Below, in pieces: positions 1 through 6,357 of a DNA stretch of 7,998 bases. Positions within the stretch are counted from its first letter, which is position 1; every line of letters starts with the position of its first letter. The position numbers and the translations under genes are program-made. The stretch lies in the NCBI GenBank assembly GCA_903858975.1, contig CAIOKW010000273.1, positions 1-7,998 on the forward strand. The letters are read 5' to 3'. Under the pieces are notes generated by a model. The model was not told the origin of the DNA. It worked only from the letters and a program-made list of their open reading frames with translations, and searched no databases. The DNA comes from Oligoflexia bacterium. GTDB lineage: Bacteria > Bdellovibrionota > UBA1018 > CAIMNF01.

Positions 1-136
1 CCCGGATTGACCTCCTCAGTCAGTGGTCTTTCCGAAATTAAGATGTAACGGCCCCCAGTCAAGTGTCTCTGCCTTTAGTACCCACCAAAGCACCTCCAGC
101 CTAGACAATATACTCTTCGGAAAACGTCAAAAAAAC

Positions 137-165
137 TTGAGCGCAATTTTTGATTAAATTATTAG
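137..165 (+). promoter_or_regulatory. Possible sigma-70-type promoter upstream of the small ORF
   Basis: TTGAGC (137-142) and TATTAG (160-165) each match four of six bases of the -35 and -10 consensus and are separated by exactly 17 bp. They lie in an AT-rich stretch that follows a run of A bases. A transcript starting here would have a leader of roughly 140 nt before the ATG at 311, containing the inverted repeat at 243-276. AT-rich DNA produces such matches by chance, so this is only a candidate. Confidence 0.25.
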
Positions 166-242
166 CGTGTAATTTCGTGGTGTTATAAGGCCACAAAGAC
201 CCTACATATGATTCTCATGGATGACTCCGCCGTCCAGCTCAG

Positions 243-276
243 GGCAATATATTAAATCTATTTAAAATACATTGCC
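243..276. repeat. Nested inverted repeat in AT-rich DNA
   Basis: Outer arms GGCAAT (243-248) and ATTGCC (271-276) enclose inner arms TTAAAT (252-257) and ATTTAA (260-265). Both pairs are perfect complements and share nearly the same centre. In DNA this could be a two-part operator. In RNA it could form a weak hairpin in the leader of the 311-511 ORF. There is no direct evidence for either role. Confidence 0.4.
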
Positions 277-310
277 GAAGTCAACAAAATGACGTAGAGT
301 CCGCTCCATT

Positions 311-511
311 ATGGCGGCTACTGAACGCGTGACTTTAATTAAATCTGACTCTGAGCGCACCCGCGAGGTAAAAACCTCGGGTGACGTGGCCGGCCTTCGA
401 GTGATGGCCAGAACCACTACCTCTTCCCTCTCTGATTATCCAGAGTGGAACATGGATGAGCTTCGCTCTTACCGCCGAGATGCGGTCGTGACAGACGGAG
501 CTTGTTCTTAA
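311..511 (+). CDS. Small hypothetical protein, 66 aa
   Basis: The frame runs from ATG to TAA and encodes a charged, soluble, Arg/Asp/Glu- and Ser/Thr-rich peptide with a WNMDELRSYRRD stretch near its end. I see no signal peptide, membrane segment or known motif, and I do not recognise the protein. The start has only a poor ribosome site: GAG at 297-299, about 11 nt away. In favour of a real unit are a hairpin 24 bp after the stop codon and a promoter-like pair of boxes upstream. A perfect 6-bp hairpin lies inside the frame at 364-379, so the region could instead encode a structured RNA. Coding status is uncertain. Confidence 0.4.
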   Translation: MAATERVTLIKSDSERTREVKTSGDVAGLRVMARTTTSSLSDYPEWNMDELRSYRRDAVVTDGACS

Positions 512-535
512 TTCTGTCGTCTATTGTTCTTCACC

Positions 536-555
536 GTGTGGGAATTTGCCCACAC
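536..555 (+). terminator. Hairpin after the small ORF, possible terminator
   Basis: GTGTGGG (536-542) and CCCACAC (549-555) form a perfect 7-bp GC-rich stem with a 6-nt loop. Only TTTAA follows, so the T-run of a standard intrinsic terminator is poor. It sits between the stop of the 311-511 ORF and the lipoprotein start at 643, where a transcription boundary would be expected. The rest of the gap (512-642) holds several TGCA/GCAC repeats but no promoter that I can defend. Confidence 0.45.
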
Positions 556-642
556 TTTAAACGCTGACCGCTTTCAATTCGATTGCATTGCACTTTGCAC
601 GTGGCACAGCGATTGCTCTTGCTCCCCAGAAAAGGAGTAATC

Positions 643-1431
643 ATGAAAATCTATTATCCATTCGTTAGTCTCTGTCTTTTTATCGGTGCGTGCGGATTGG
701 GCGAACACTCAAGGCTCAGCACTCAACCCTTAAGCGAGGGCCCCCCTCCCACTTTCACCCATAATCTTCGGCCCCATCTCTACCGAGACCTGAACCAAGA
801 ACACTCAGGAGCGAGGATGCAAGTTCTTGCAATACTCGAGACACAAGCACTCCCGGCTGAAATCAGGAACCTTCCGGATGGCTCAGACATCGGAACCCTA
901 AGTGTTGAATTCGAAACTCAAACCTATAAACCTAATTATCAGGATGAAGTTAAACCCTCCTCCGGGAGACTGCTTCAAGACACTGGCGCTCGAGTCATTC
1001 TGATTCGGACAGATGGACTTGAGAACATCGTTCAATTTGGGATTCGAAAACCCGCTGAAGTACCGGTGATTCAAGATCAAAGCACAGCAGTCGAAGTCCA
1101 TTTTATGCCGCGAGACTATTGCGCGCAAGTCGCGGTTCCCGAAACTCCCACGCTCTACGCTGATCACATGAAGCCTCAGAACGCCATCTGTGATCCCGCT
1201 GGAGATTGCCGAGCACAAGTTAGCCGCGGGGACACGGATTTAGACAACCAGTTCTACCACTTTAATCTAAATGCCGTTCCACCCGGTTTAAAGTTAGGTG
1301 CATGCACATCGACACAAAAATTCTATCAAAAGACCGAAACACGATATGATAGCTCTGTTCCTTGGCTTGGGATCGTCACTCTGGATTCACAATTCGCCAA
1401 ACACGCAAGCGCAATTCAGTTTGTGCTTTGA
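643..1431 (+). CDS. Predicted lipoprotein of unknown function, 262 aa
   Basis: The start chosen is the ATG at 643, because AGGAG (634-638) lies 4 nt before it and it begins a lipoprotein signal peptide. An in-frame ATG at 583 would add 20 residues, lacks a ribosome site and would bury the signal. The N-terminus has a Lys, a hydrophobic core and a lipobox L-F-I-G-A-C with Cys17 as the acylation site. Gly18 follows, so the usual Asp retention signal is absent and an outer-membrane destination is plausible. The mature part starts with a Pro/Ser-rich linker. It then has alternating polar and hydrophobic stretches typical of a beta-rich fold, and four cysteines (160, 183, 189, 221) that could form two disulfides in the periplasm. 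I do not recognise the family. The 3' end overlaps the convergent galE by 16 bp. Confidence 0.82.
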   Translation: MKIYYPFVSLCLFIGACGLGEHSRLSTQPLSEGPPPTFTHNLRPHLYRDLNQEHSGARMQVLAILETQALPAEIRNLPDGSDIGTLSVEFETQTYKPNYQDEVKPSSGRLLQDTGARVILIRTDGLENIVQFGIRKPAEVPVIQDQSTAVEVHFMPRDYCAQVAVPETPTLYADHMKPQNAICDPAGDCRAQVSRGDTDLDNQFYHFNLNAVPPGLKLGACTSTQKFYQKTETRYDSSVPWLGIVTLDSQFAKHASAIQFVL

Positions 1432-2480
1432 GATCGCCGCTCCCACTGAAGGGCCGTCTTCAAAATATTTTCCATTGAAGAATGGATCGGTTGCCAGCCT
1501 AATTCATTTCGAGCACGACTTGAATCTGCGACGAGTACTGCTGAGTCACCCGCTCTACGGGGATGCACTTCGAATTGAATTGCTGATCCCACCACTTTCT
1601 CGGCGGCATGGATCACCTCTAAAACGGTGTTTCCAGTTGCCGTTCCAAGATTAAAGACCGTAGAGCCTAAAAGCTCATCCTTCAAAAGCTTTGAGAGTCC
1701 CAAAAGATGGGCGCTCGCTAAATCACTCAGGTGAATGTAATCTCGAACGCAACTTCCATCACGGGTGTCGTAGTCGGTTCCATAAACCTGGAGTGACCGA
1801 CCCCCAATCGCCGCCCGAAGCAGCAATGGAATCAAATGGGTCTCTGGTTCATGCCACTCCCCCAAGCTTCCTCGAGGCGATGCGCCCGCGGCATTGAAGT
1901 AGCGAAAGATGACAGAGTTCAAACCCCACTCTGAATGAGCTTCGCGAATGGCATTCTCCATCTGGAGTTTTGATTCACCGTAAGGATTAATTGGATTGAA
2001 GGGAGTGTTCTCGAGTAGCGGTTGATGAGCCAAGACTGGGTCTAAAACTTTACCGTAGACAGCAGCCGTACTTGAAAAAACAATCCGCTTACATCCAAAT
2101 GCCTTCATCGCTGAGAGGAGATTTTTTGAGCCCTTCACATTATTCTCAAAATAGAACTCAGGGCGCTCTACCGACTCCGCTACTGAAATTTTTGCGGCAA
2201 AATGTAAAACCGCATCGGGCTGCGCTGATGCAAAGGCCTCATTCAGCGCATCAACATCAAGAAGGTTCACCTGATAAAATTTCGGTTCAGGAAAGCCTCT
2301 TTGAAGCGCGTGGGCTTTCAGAGTATTCACAAATTCAAGGTGCCCCGTACTAAGGTCATCCAAAAAGGAGAGCTGTGGAAGTGCAGATCCTTTGGAAAAA
2401 GCATCTGAGTCAATCAAAGCCTCTACAAAATGAGAGCCGATATATCCTGCAGCGCCTGTAATAAGAACTTTGTAACCCAT
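1416..2480 (-). CDS. galE: UDP-glucose 4-epimerase (GalE), extended SDR
   Basis: This enzyme interconverts UDP-glucose and UDP-galactose (or the N-acetyl forms) using tightly bound NAD, in the cytoplasm. The 354-residue product has the Rossmann motif GAAGYIG (9-15), the catalytic SST (136-138) and the NPYGESK segment with Tyr167 and Lys171 of the YxxxK pair. It also has the GalE signatures FRYFNAAGA (192-200), GTDYDTRDGSCVRDYIH (234-250) and RRAGD (308-312). It is slightly longer than the usual about 335-340 residues, in part because of about eight extra residues between beta-1 and beta-2 (around 27-38). It is the last gene of the minus-strand operon, 24 bp after the preceding stop, and has no clear Shine-Dalgarno sequence. 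Substrate specificity (Glc/Gal versus GlcNAc/GalNAc) cannot be read from the sequence. No terminator is visible before it runs into the convergent lipoprotein gene. Confidence 0.95.
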   Translation of the reverse strand: MGYKVLITGAAGYIGSHFVEALIDSDAFSKGSALPQLSFLDDLSTGHLEFVNTLKAHALQRGFPEPKFYQVNLLDVDALNEAFASAQPDAVLHFAAKISVAESVERPEFYFENNVKGSKNLLSAMKAFGCKRIVFSSTAAVYGKVLDPVLAHQPLLENTPFNPINPYGESKLQMENAIREAHSEWGLNSVIFRYFNAAGASPRGSLGEWHEPETHLIPLLLRAAIGGRSLQVYGTDYDTRDGSCVRDYIHLSDLASAHLLGLSKLLKDELLGSTVFNLGTATGNTVLEVIHAAEKVVGSAIQFEVHPRRAGDSAVLVADSSRARNELGWQPIHSSMENILKTALQWERRSQSTN

Positions 2481-2504
2481 TTGTCTAAATTAACATTTCA
2501 ACCG

Positions 2505-3053
2505 TTAATAGAGAATGAGTTTTTCCAATTCGATGGAGGTGCCTATGGCACCGGTGACCTCAAAGCGCAGCGTGAAGCGTGAGTTGGCATCGGTCGTGAG
2601 CGATGCAGGAATAACAAACTCGAGCTCTCGCCATTCAGGGCCGTTGAACTCCACCTCGCCGATGAAGGCTTCATTCGCAAGGATTCTCAAGCGAAGAGTT
2701 CGTCCCGCTTCAAGAATGGTACGGCCCTTAAGCTCTACTCTTTTAGGCTGAATGTGCTTTTGAATATCAAAATAGAGTTCAGAATTGGCACCCTGTAAAC
2801 GAGTCCCAGTACTATTTGGTGGCTCCCAACCCACCAATGAACGATTGGCAACAGGAACCCTAAAATCGAGAGTTACTCCTGGATTGAAATCTAAGATTCC
2901 TGGCTTGCTCCACCGGAGTAACTTTTGCTCAATGAAATAGAGTCGATAGGCCAAGCTCACATTCGGATGTGCAGATAGCCAGAAGCCATAGAGGTAAAAG
3001 GAGCCCAATATCAATATTGCAATGATACTGAGGTGTTTTTCAAAGCGCTTCAT
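2505..3053 (-). CDS. Single-pass membrane protein with beta-rich periplasmic domain, 182 aa
   Basis: The chosen ATG (3051-3053) overlaps the stop of the upstream glycosyltransferase gene as ATGA, a usual arrangement for translational coupling. A start 16 codons earlier is open, but it would put a hydrophilic tail before the membrane segment. Residues 1-7 are basic and 8-27 form one hydrophobic helix (a membrane anchor or uncleaved signal), followed by a linker to about residue 70. Residues 71-182 begin with GWEPPNS and continue as short alternating beta strands with a conserved-looking NG (137-138) and a final LEKLILY. This pattern resembles beta-sandwich (jelly-roll) domains attached to surface-glycan enzymes. 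No catalytic residues are evident. I infer a periplasmic accessory protein working with the PIG-V-like transferase; the family was not identified. Confidence 0.8.
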   Translation of the reverse strand: MKRFEKHLSIIAILILGSFYLYGFWLSAHPNVSLAYRLYFIEQKLLRWSKPGILDFNPGVTLDFRVPVANRSLVGWEPPNSTGTRLQGANSELYFDIQKHIQPKRVELKGRTILEAGRTLRLRILANEAFIGEVEFNGPEWRELEFVIPASLTTDANSRFTLRFEVTGAIGTSIELEKLILY

Positions 3054-4210
3054 GTGGTGAACCCCCGTCCACCGACAAAGGCTCCAATGAAATAGGCACA
3101 AATAATGACAAATGCGATTAAGATCCCTCGACGCAGTTTATTCCGATTCTCGGTTAACATGCCGAGGGCAACAAACACTGGAAAGAGAGTTAAAACATAG
3201 CGCTGCATAGAGTTTGGACGAACAGCGAAGGGAATTAGAGTTCCTAAAATCGGAATCAAGCCTTCTGCTGCAAACCCCCTACGCCATAAATAAATTCCTG
3301 CCAGTATTCCAAGAATCCCACTCCCGGCGCGAAATTTCCCGCTCAACGCCTGCTCAGTCATCGCACGCCACATCACGATAAGAGGGTTCCCGAGCTTCTC
3401 GTTGCCCCAGGCCGCCTGAACATGAAGGAATGCGAGGGCATCACCCACATGGTGGTTCAAATAAAACAGGTAGCCAAAAAGCCCGAGGGGCACGAGTGCT
3501 AGCGCAAGTACCGCGCGATGTGAGCCCGCTTGTAATCGGATCAGCGAGCGAAACCCAAATTGTTTTACCGCTAGAATCAAAAACGAAAAGAAAACGGTCA
3601 CACCCAGGTTTCGGGTCGCAGTTAAAGCTGCCGCAAAAAGGCCCGCCGTGATCCAGGCGCTCTCTCTTGCGAAATAGAGGGCTCCGATCATGAATAAAAA
3701 ATAGGGCGATTCGGTGTAGGCTGCTGAGAAATAATAACTAAAGGGTGAAAAGGCAATGGCTAGCACGATGAAGCGCGCCGTTTCTTCTGAAAAGAGTTTT
3801 CGGGAGTACTGAAACAGGAGGATCAGGGCAAAAAAGAATGAAAGATTGGAAACCCAATACGCCGACATTAAACCTGACATTCCCGTCGGATTCGCAATGA
3901 GTCCAGATAGGACCGGAAAAAACGGAAAAAATGCCCAGTTCGCAGGGTCGGAGGTTGGGTGATGGGGCGTGATGATCGGTGCAGAATGATAACCAGCATT
4001 AATGATCGTTAAGTACCAGTGACAGTCCCAATTGCACATGGCCCAGGGCAAGGTGCGGTGTCCGCCCGTAAAATACTCAAATAGAAATGCCGTGATCCAT
4101 ACGAAAAGACGACTAATGAAGAAGGCACTGAGGACAAAGCGGAGATCAGAATAATTACTTTTGATGCGTGTCACCTGATCTGAAGTTCGGCGAAGGATTA
4201 GACTCAGCAT
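3050..4210 (-). CDS. PIG-V-like (GT76-type) integral membrane glycosyltransferase, 386 aa
   Basis: This is a multi-pass membrane protein with roughly nine to eleven hydrophobic segments. The start is the ATG at 4208-4210, which has AAGGA 8 nt upstream. An open extension to 4303 would overlap the end of rfbC by 65 bp and add 31 hydrophilic residues. It carries the pattern of the PIG-V family: NWDCHWY (60-66) in the first outer loop with Asp62 as the likely catalytic acid or base, NWAFFPFFP (91-99), YTESPYFLF (165-173), ATRNLG (198-203) and a late QRYVL (336-340). In eukaryotes PIG-V adds mannose to GPI from dolichol-phosphate-mannose; bacterial relatives are believed to use polyprenyl-phosphate sugars. 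Here, beside dTDP-rhamnose genes, it may modify a lipid-linked or surface polysaccharide. The donor and acceptor are not visible. It lies 28 bp after rfbC and is coupled to the small membrane protein downstream. Confidence 0.82.
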   Translation of the reverse strand: MLSLILRRTSDQVTRIKSNYSDLRFVLSAFFISRLFVWITAFLFEYFTGGHRTLPWAMCNWDCHWYLTIINAGYHSAPIITPHHPTSDPANWAFFPFFPVLSGLIANPTGMSGLMSAYWVSNLSFFFALILLFQYSRKLFSEETARFIVLAIAFSPFSYYFSAAYTESPYFLFMIGALYFARESAWITAGLFAAALTATRNLGVTVFFSFLILAVKQFGFRSLIRLQAGSHRAVLALALVPLGLFGYLFYLNHHVGDALAFLHVQAAWGNEKLGNPLIVMWRAMTEQALSGKFRAGSGILGILAGIYLWRRGFAAEGLIPILGTLIPFAVRPNSMQRYVLTLFPVFVALGMLTENRNKLRRGILIAFVIICAYFIGAFVGGRGFTT

Positions 4211-4238
4211 CGATTTTTTCCTTACATAACTTTTAGGT

Positions 4239-4784
4239 TCAGAATACGGGAGAAGCTTCGTAATTTGAGAAGGTTTGAAGCACTTGGTCTTTGGTGGAAA
4301 CAATTGGATCCTTCACCGGCCACTCAATTTTTAGATCTGAATCCGAATAGATGATTCCACCCTCAGTTTTCGGTGAATAAGGAGCATCAACTTTGTACAT
4401 GACATCAGCGGGCTCATTTCCTAACACACAAAAACCATGAGCGAAGCCTGCAGGAATCCATAGCAGGCGCCCATTTTCATCAGACAACTCTACTGCTTCC
4501 CACTTTCCATAGGTCGAAGAGTTTTTTCGAATATCAACCGCAACATCCCAAATGCGTCCGCGAATCACGCCTACTAACTTTCCTTGGCCTGGATTACTCT
4601 GGTAATGAAGCCCACGAATCACACCGGGTTTAGATCGGGAATGGTTGTCCTGGATGAAATACTTCGGCAAACCGTAGGATTCGAAGCGCTCTTGCTGATA
4701 GCGTTCGGCAAAATATCCCCGATCATCATGGAACTGCTTCAACTCAATCAGCTTCAGGCCTTCCAGTGACAAATCCTTAACCAT
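4239..4784 (-). CDS. rfbC: dTDP-4-dehydrorhamnose 3,5-epimerase (RfbC/RmlC)
   Basis: This enzyme epimerises C3 and C5 of dTDP-4-keto-6-deoxyglucose, the third step of dTDP-L-rhamnose synthesis. The 181-residue cupin has the usual family length (about 180-190). Recognisable blocks are the F-x-D-x-RG-F/Y-F start (HDDRGYFAERY, 19-29), QDNHSRS (45-51), RGLHYQ (57-62) with His60 as the probable catalytic base, and VAVDIRKNS (81-89). Next come WIPAGFAHGF (109-118), MYKVDAPYSP (129-138) with the active-site tyrosines, and the closing DSDLKIEWP (148-156). The ATG is preceded by AGGAG with 6-nt spacing. The gene overlaps the end of rfbD by 8 bp, so translation of the two is probably coupled. All expected family motifs are intact. 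Confidence 0.96.
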   Translation of the reverse strand: MVKDLSLEGLKLIELKQFHDDRGYFAERYQQERFESYGLPKYFIQDNHSRSKPGVIRGLHYQSNPGQGKLVGVIRGRIWDVAVDIRKNSSTYGKWEAVELSDENGRLLWIPAGFAHGFCVLGNEPADVMYKVDAPYSPKTEGGIIYSDSDLKIEWPVKDPIVSTKDQVLQTFSNYEASPVF

Positions 4785-5661
4785 TTTGCTCTCCTAATCT
4801 TACAAGGCATTCCTTCAGCGCTTCTTGCCAGGGCCTTGGGGTAATGCCAAAAGTCTGTTTTAACTTCTCCAAGCTCAATCTTGAATTCTGTGGGCGTTTT
4901 GCGGGCGTCGGATACTCTGAACTCGGTATCCCGATGATCTTATTCTTCGGAAGGATCGCCTCTGCAAAGCCTGCCCAACTGGTGTTGCCCGAATTTGTAA
5001 GATGATAAACCCCCGAAGGAAATTCTTTTCCTTCAGCCTTAAGCTCAAGAGCGCGCATCAGCGCCTCCAAACTATATGCTGCTAAGTCAGGTGCGTAACT
5101 CGGAGACCCCACCTGGTCACTCACGACACGAAGCTCGGGTCGATCCACGCCAATTCTTAACATCGTCTTCACGAAGTTTTTCCCGACATGCGAGAACACC
5201 CACGAGGTACGAAAAATTAAATGCTCACATCCTGATTTTTGAAGGAGAGCATCACCTTCAGCCTTGGTCTGTCCGTAGTAATTTCCCGGCGCATGATTTT
5301 CTGATTCCACATGCGGCTCTACACCCTCACCTGCATAGACATAATCACTTGAGTAATGAATCAAAGGAATATTTGCGTCAACGCAATAGCTTGCAATGTA
5401 ACCTGGCGCTTGGGCGTTAATGGTCTCGCATAAAGTACGCTCTTTTTCGGCAAGATCTACCTGAGTGTAGGCCGCTGTGTTGATAATGAGGTCCGGTTTT
5501 TCAATTTGAATTTTTTTGATCAACTCAGGTGGGTTCGATAGATCAGCATCCCCCCGCGACCAGGCTTTCATTTCCCAACCAATGGGAAACGCGCTTGAAT
5601 TTGCGAGCTCTTGAAATGCCTGTCCGAGCTGTCCGCTCGAACCTAATAACAATATTTTCAC
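4777..5661 (-). CDS. rfbD: dTDP-4-dehydrorhamnose reductase (RfbD/RmlD)
   Basis: This enzyme performs the last step of dTDP-L-rhamnose synthesis, NAD(P)H-dependent reduction of the 4-keto group. The 294-residue SDR has the nucleotide-binding GSSGQLG (7-13), NTAAYTQVDLAE (61-72), the SSDYVY block (104-109) with Ser and Asp near the catalytic site, Tyr129 and Lys133 of YxxxK, FRTSWVF (150-156), SDQVGSPSYAPDLA (181-194) and the substrate-end RPQNSRLS (256-263). The start codon is GTG at 5659-5661, 3 bp after the stop of the upstream gene. AAAGGG, in the last codons of that gene, acts as ribosome site. An ATG immediately before it (5661-5663) is out of frame and is followed directly by a stop. 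Length and motifs are normal. Confidence 0.95.
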   Translation of the reverse strand: MKILLLGSSGQLGQAFQELANSSAFPIGWEMKAWSRGDADLSNPPELIKKIQIEKPDLIINTAAYTQVDLAEKERTLCETINAQAPGYIASYCVDANIPLIHYSSDYVYAGEGVEPHVESENHAPGNYYGQTKAEGDALLQKSGCEHLIFRTSWVFSHVGKNFVKTMLRIGVDRPELRVVSDQVGSPSYAPDLAAYSLEALMRALELKAEGKEFPSGVYHLTNSGNTSWAGFAEAILPKNKIIGIPSSEYPTPAKRPQNSRLSLEKLKQTFGITPRPWQEALKECLVRLGEQNG

Positions 5662-5664
5662 ATC

Positions 5665-6357
5665 TTACCCTTTCAACTCCTTAACATAGAACTTAGCTCG
5701 CGTATTGCCAACGCATTTCACCCCACTGAAAGACTGTAGGTCTTTTTGTGCCACACGCTTTGAAATTAAATCACCACACGCAGCGATATAGTCATTTACA
5801 GTAATGCGGTCTTTAAACTGAATCAGCTCTGCTAAAATCTTGTGGCGCTCGATCGCACCAATCCCCGTCCTCTGAAGACTCTTTTGCTTAAGCGAGAACT
5901 TATTTAGAAACACATCCCGGCCCATAAAGCCCCATTTTTTAAATGACTTGATTGGCCACTCAGCATCCTCACGCACTCGCTGATTGGCAAAGCCCTGCAC
6001 ACCAATAAAGTAATTTTCGTGATTCGCGGGCAATACCCCCTCAAGTGCTGTGGAACTCCAAAATTGAAACAACCGCTTGTCATCTCGAGGGCAAAGAAAG
6101 TTTTTATACTGATCTAAGAGAACCCCTAGCGCAGCAGGTGAGGCTTGAGTGAGGTTTTCGCGCCTTACTTCTACCGGTGCCATGGATCTCCACTGCCGAT
6201 CCAGTGCCGTTAACCATAATTCACCCAAGCGCGGATCAAAACGGGTCCACTGCGCAAAGCACACAAGAGCGGAGACACTCAAACTCACTCCTGATTGCAT
6301 CAAGGCATAAGCTTTTTGAACTTCGGCTTCACTTGGAACTTCGGGCTTATGACTCAT
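5665..6357 (-). CDS. Hypothetical protein, 230 aa, possible C-terminal winged helix; partner of the nucleotidyltransferase-like gene
   Basis: I do not recognise a named family. The protein is soluble, with helix-rich N-terminal and central parts (11-100) rich in Trp and Phe, and a middle section with WPIKSFKKWGFMG (134-146). Residues about 185-226 (ITVNDY to FYVKE) contain SKRVAQKDL (199-207), then Gly212, Gly218 and KFYV (222-225). This order resembles the winged-helix pattern T-x-Y ... R-T-A-Q-R-D-L ... G ... G-x-x-x-x-Y found in DNA-binding tails. A DNA-binding role is therefore possible but is an inference from pattern alone. The ATG (6355-6357) has AGGTGA 6 nt upstream and overlaps the preceding nucleotidyltransferase-like gene by 11 bp, so the two are probably made together. 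Its last codons contain the ribosome site of rfbD, 3 bp downstream. It may be the regulator or neutralising partner of the upstream protein. Confidence 0.78.
   Translation of the reverse strand: MSHKPEVPSEAEVQKAYALMQSGVSLSVSALVCFAQWTRFDPRLGELWLTALDRQWRSMAPVEVRRENLTQASPAALGVLLDQYKNFLCPRDDKRLFQFWSSTALEGVLPANHENYFIGVQGFANQRVREDAEWPIKSFKKWGFMGRDVFLNKFSLKQKSLQRTGIGAIERHKILAELIQFKDRITVNDYIAACGDLISKRVAQKDLQSFSGVKCVGNTRAKFYVKELKG

Larger units (their letters stand above)
1..310. other. Left intergenic stretch without a convincing gene
   Basis: I find no open frame with a plausible start and ribosome site on either strand. The first about 120 bases are of mixed composition. From about 120 to 270 the sequence turns AT-rich and holds the possible promoter at 137-165 and the nested inverted repeat at 243-276, which are listed separately. 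No tRNA, rRNA or CRISPR-like structure is visible. The stretch probably serves as the upstream region of the small ORF at 311-511, but this is inference. Confidence 0.5.

Noticed and set aside
1..126. Minus-strand open frame of about 36 codons ending at a TGA near 19-21, with a WGPLHLNFGKTTD-like tail, considered as a gene or transposase remnant
   Set aside because: It has no ATG or GTG with a ribosome site and no match to an insertion-sequence protein that I can defend; no terminal inverted repeats or target duplications are visible.
577..616. Repeated TGCA/GCAC motifs before the lipoprotein gene, considered as promoter or operator
   Set aside because: No -10 box lies at proper distance from the TTGCA-like boxes and the repeats are too short and irregular to support a site.
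583..642. Upstream ATG extending the lipoprotein by 20 residues
   Set aside because: The ATG at 643 has AGGAG at good spacing and gives a proper lipoprotein signal; the extension would destroy it.
898..1218. Minus-strand open frame of 106 codons antisense to the lipoprotein gene
   Set aside because: The opposite strand has a signal peptide and a good ribosome site; this frame has neither.
1298..1654. Plus-strand open frame of 118 codons spanning the end of the lipoprotein gene and antisense to galE
   Set aside because: No ribosome site; it overlaps two genes with stronger evidence and has no recognisable protein features. It is a shadow frame.
2072..2353. Plus-strand open frame antisense to galE, and similar plus-strand frames at 2515-2751, 3430-3651, 5076-5420 and 6177-6560
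   Set aside because: Each lies wholly or mostly opposite well-supported minus-strand genes, without ribosome sites or recognisable domains.
3054..3101. Sixteen-residue N-terminal extension of the single-pass membrane protein
   Set aside because: It overlaps the glycosyltransferase gene by 52 bp and puts a Trp/Cys/His-rich tail before the membrane helix; the ATGA overlap start is the more natural one.
4211..4303. N-terminal extension of the PIG-V-like protein by 31 residues into rfbC
   Set aside because: It would overlap the end of rfbC by 65 bp; the ATG at 4210 has AAGGA upstream and directly precedes the usual short N-terminus.
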